This document shows positions 35,096 to 36,521 of a DNA stretch of 36,521 bases, piece after piece. Where the stretch lies: positions 1-36,521 of the forward strand of contig PBRQ01000070.1 in assembly GCA_002725995.1 (NCBI GenBank). Direction: 5' to 3'. The translations under genes were made by a program, and so were the position numbers. The notes under the pieces were generated by a model that saw nothing but the letters and a program-made list of their open reading frames with translations, was not told the origin of the DNA and made no database searches. The DNA is from Gammaproteobacteria bacterium. GTDB lineage: Bacteria; Pseudomonadota; Gammaproteobacteria; Pseudomonadales; Azotimanducaceae. The first letter of the stretch is position 1. The number at the start of each line of letters is the position of its first letter.

Positions 35096-36521
35096 CAATC
35101 TGACCATCAACATCAAGGCGTATTATTCGCGGCATCCCGGTCTCAATTTGCCATGTCGGCGCATTCGAGTTCGAAGTCCAGACGCCACCATCATTTGAAA
35201 AATCAACTTCCCGCGAATAGGTCACCTGGGTTGGCAGGGGGAAGATGGTGAACTTGTCTTTGTCCTGCTGGTAGCGGATTAAACTGTCACTATTGGTGCC
35301 GCACACCCATACTTCATCCGTCTTGAGATCAACGTTGAGGGTGTAGGGCGCATCTGCACCCAGAAGCTCAGCCGGTAATTCAAAATGCTCAAACTCTTCT
35401 GTTTCAGGATCAAACTTCGAAATTAGATTGGATGAAAACCCAGGAATCCACAACATGCCCTTCGAGTCAAAACGCATTCGCCGTGGTGCTGAAAAAGGTG
35501 TGTCGATCACCTTGACTTCGTATGTGTCCGGGTCAATACGCCCAATCCTATGGGCATTCAGCTGGCTGAACCAGATACCACCATCAGGCGCTATATCAAT
35601 ACCGTAAGGAAATGGCAGGTCGAGACCCTCACTGGTACTGGCCATTTCCGTCAGATCAATGAACTGACTAAGCCAGAGCATGACAGGCATCATGCGTAAC
35701 ATGATATCCTCGCCGAAGCTCCTTGCTGGAACCCGGATTAAGTCGTGCTGCCCTGTCTTGGGGTCATACATACCAATATGATTGGAAACAGCAACCGTGT
35801 ACCAGCCACGTCCCTTATCATCAAAACGAACCGTATGCGGGAAGATGCCACCGGGTAGATCTTCCATAACAAAACTCTCTTCTACCGTATCAAATATTGC
35901 CAGCTTGTTGGCAACCGCCAAGGTAAGCCATATATCGCCATTGGGGGCGGCCTGTAGCGAGTGGGGACCAACCCGCATACTTGAATTCGAAGGCAGCGCG
36001 CCACTATCCATCATACCCCCCAGTTGCTCGTCTCCAGCCGGAATAGCAAAAGCTGTTCGTTCACCACCGGGTACGGATGGATCCAGCCGAAACAGTGTGT
36101 CAGTGCTCATATCTACGGAATAGGCATAGCCATCAGGATGAACAATCATGTCATGCTGCATCGAAGAACGACCGCCCAACTCATATTCATCAATAATCGC
36201 CCGCCGCACTTCCGCGCTCGGAGGGGGTGCGAAACCTGGCTCACCAAAACCTTTGGTCAAACGAGGGACTGCCGTCTTGGGGTCATAGGCAGAATTGAAT
36301 AATTCAGGAATCTTCGCCCTGAATTCAGCGTTCACTCCACCACCCATACGTGCCATCAGCGACAGGACCTTTTCCCACTCTTCGACCGGCCTTTGTATGC
36401 GTGTAGCCAGGTTGCCCTGCTGATGACACATATTGCAACTGCGCACCAGTTGTTCACGGTCAACCTCATTAGTCACTTTCTCGAGCACCAGGGCATACCA
36501 GTGGTATGCGGGGAGCTGTGC
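35067..36521 (-). CDS. Vgb/NHL-type beta-propeller protein with CxxCH heme motif (partial, 5' end outside)
   Basis: The frame is open at the window edge, so the N-terminus is missing (GTG 36488 is only the first start codon inside). Near the visible start, CNMCH (36437-36423) is a heme c-type motif in RSCNMCHQQG. About six propeller-like repeats follow. Each has the pattern G-x-I/W-W-x-(S/T/P) and then RIDPxT, KFDPET or MYDPKTG, as in GGIWFSQL...RIGRIDP and GMLWIPG...SKFDP. This is the streptogramin-lyase (Vgb)/SMP-30-like architecture. The visible part is about 484 residues. It probably acts in the periplasm because of the heme motif. A true Vgb lyase activity is not implied. The lipoprotein, cytochrome and small unknown gene follow without gaps. 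Confidence 0.82.
   Translation of the reverse strand, partial: AQLPAYHWYALVLEKVTNEVDREQLVRSCNMCHQQGNLATRIQRPVEEWEKVLSLMARMGGGVNAEFRAKIPELFNSAYDPKTAVPRLTKGFGEPGFAPPPSAEVRRAIIDEYELGGRSSMQHDMIVHPDGYAYSVDMSTDTLFRLDPSVPGGERTAFAIPAGDEQLGGMMDSGALPSNSSMRVGPHSLQAAPNGDIWLTLAVANKLAIFDTVEESFVMEDLPGGIFPHTVRFDDKGRGWYTVAVSNHIGMYDPKTGQHDLIRVPARSFGEDIMLRMMPVMLWLSQFIDLTEMASTSEGLDLPFPYGIDIAPDGGIWFSQLNAHRIGRIDPDTYEVKVIDTPFSAPRRMRFDSKGMLWIPGFSSNLISKFDPETEEFEHFELPAELLGADAPYTLNVDLKTDEVWVCGTNSDSLIRYQQDKDKFTIFPLPTQVTYSREVDFSNDGGVWTSNSNAPTWQIETGMPRIIRLDVDGQIDVPQVSSNP

Overview
The window is 36.5 kb of a gammaproteobacterial chromosome with ordinary base composition. Gene content and order closely follow the Pseudomonas-type backbone: pilMNO / mrcA / rpmE / priA / SPOR protein / hslVU / DUF971 / ubiE-ubiB / hisIE / tatABC, then dtd-pip-typA, glnA-glnL-glnG, trmL, secB-rhodanese, gpmI-envC-ctpA and hisB-hisA. 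I cannot name a genus. The overall picture is a free-living, Gram-negative, aerobic gammaproteobacterium with type IV pili and ubiquinone. I saw no tRNA, rRNA, CRISPR array, prophage or transposase gene.

Layout. 1-1990 (minus): pilM-pilN-pilO, the start of a type IV pilus inner-membrane operon cut by the window edge, divergent from mrcA (PBP1A). 4821-5030: zinc-type ribosomal protein L31. 5304-15368 (plus): PriA, a FtsN-like SPOR protein, the HslVU protease, a DUF971 protein, UbiE and UbiB, HisI and HisE, and the Tat translocase. 15369-15888: a gene-free stretch rich in inverted repeats. 15889-19194 (minus): typA-pip-dtd. 19363-20632 (plus): a PP-loop ATPase overlapping a TusA-like sulfur carrier. 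20844-25604 (plus): the nitrogen-control block glnA, a DUF4124 gene and glnL-glnG, with recognisable NtrC boxes and sigma-54 promoters in front of both glnA and glnL. 25681-31330: trmL, then secB and rhodanese on the minus strand, then gpmI, envC and ctpA. 31366-32286: a frameshifted divergent polysaccharide deacetylase gene ending in a palindromic repeat element. 32387-36521 (minus): hisA, hisB, then a compact cluster of a small unknown protein, a class I cytochrome c, a lipoprotein and a heme-motif plus beta-propeller (Vgb-like) protein that runs off the window.

Most interesting points. (1) The PP-loop/TusA-like pair sits between typA and glnA, where Pseudomonas has thiI. It may be a two-gene sulfur-transfer (tRNA thiolation) system replacing the single-chain ThiI. 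(2) The prolyl iminopeptidase has glycine in place of the catalytic serine, a one-base change. (3) The glnA and glnL-glnG promoters form a self-consistent NtrC/sigma-54 circuit readable from the sequence. (4) Several neighbours expected from the conserved order are absent here (argS, ubiJ, grxC, hisH, hisF), and some of the gaps carry palindromes or repeats. (5) The heme/beta-propeller cluster next to hisB is the least explained coding region.
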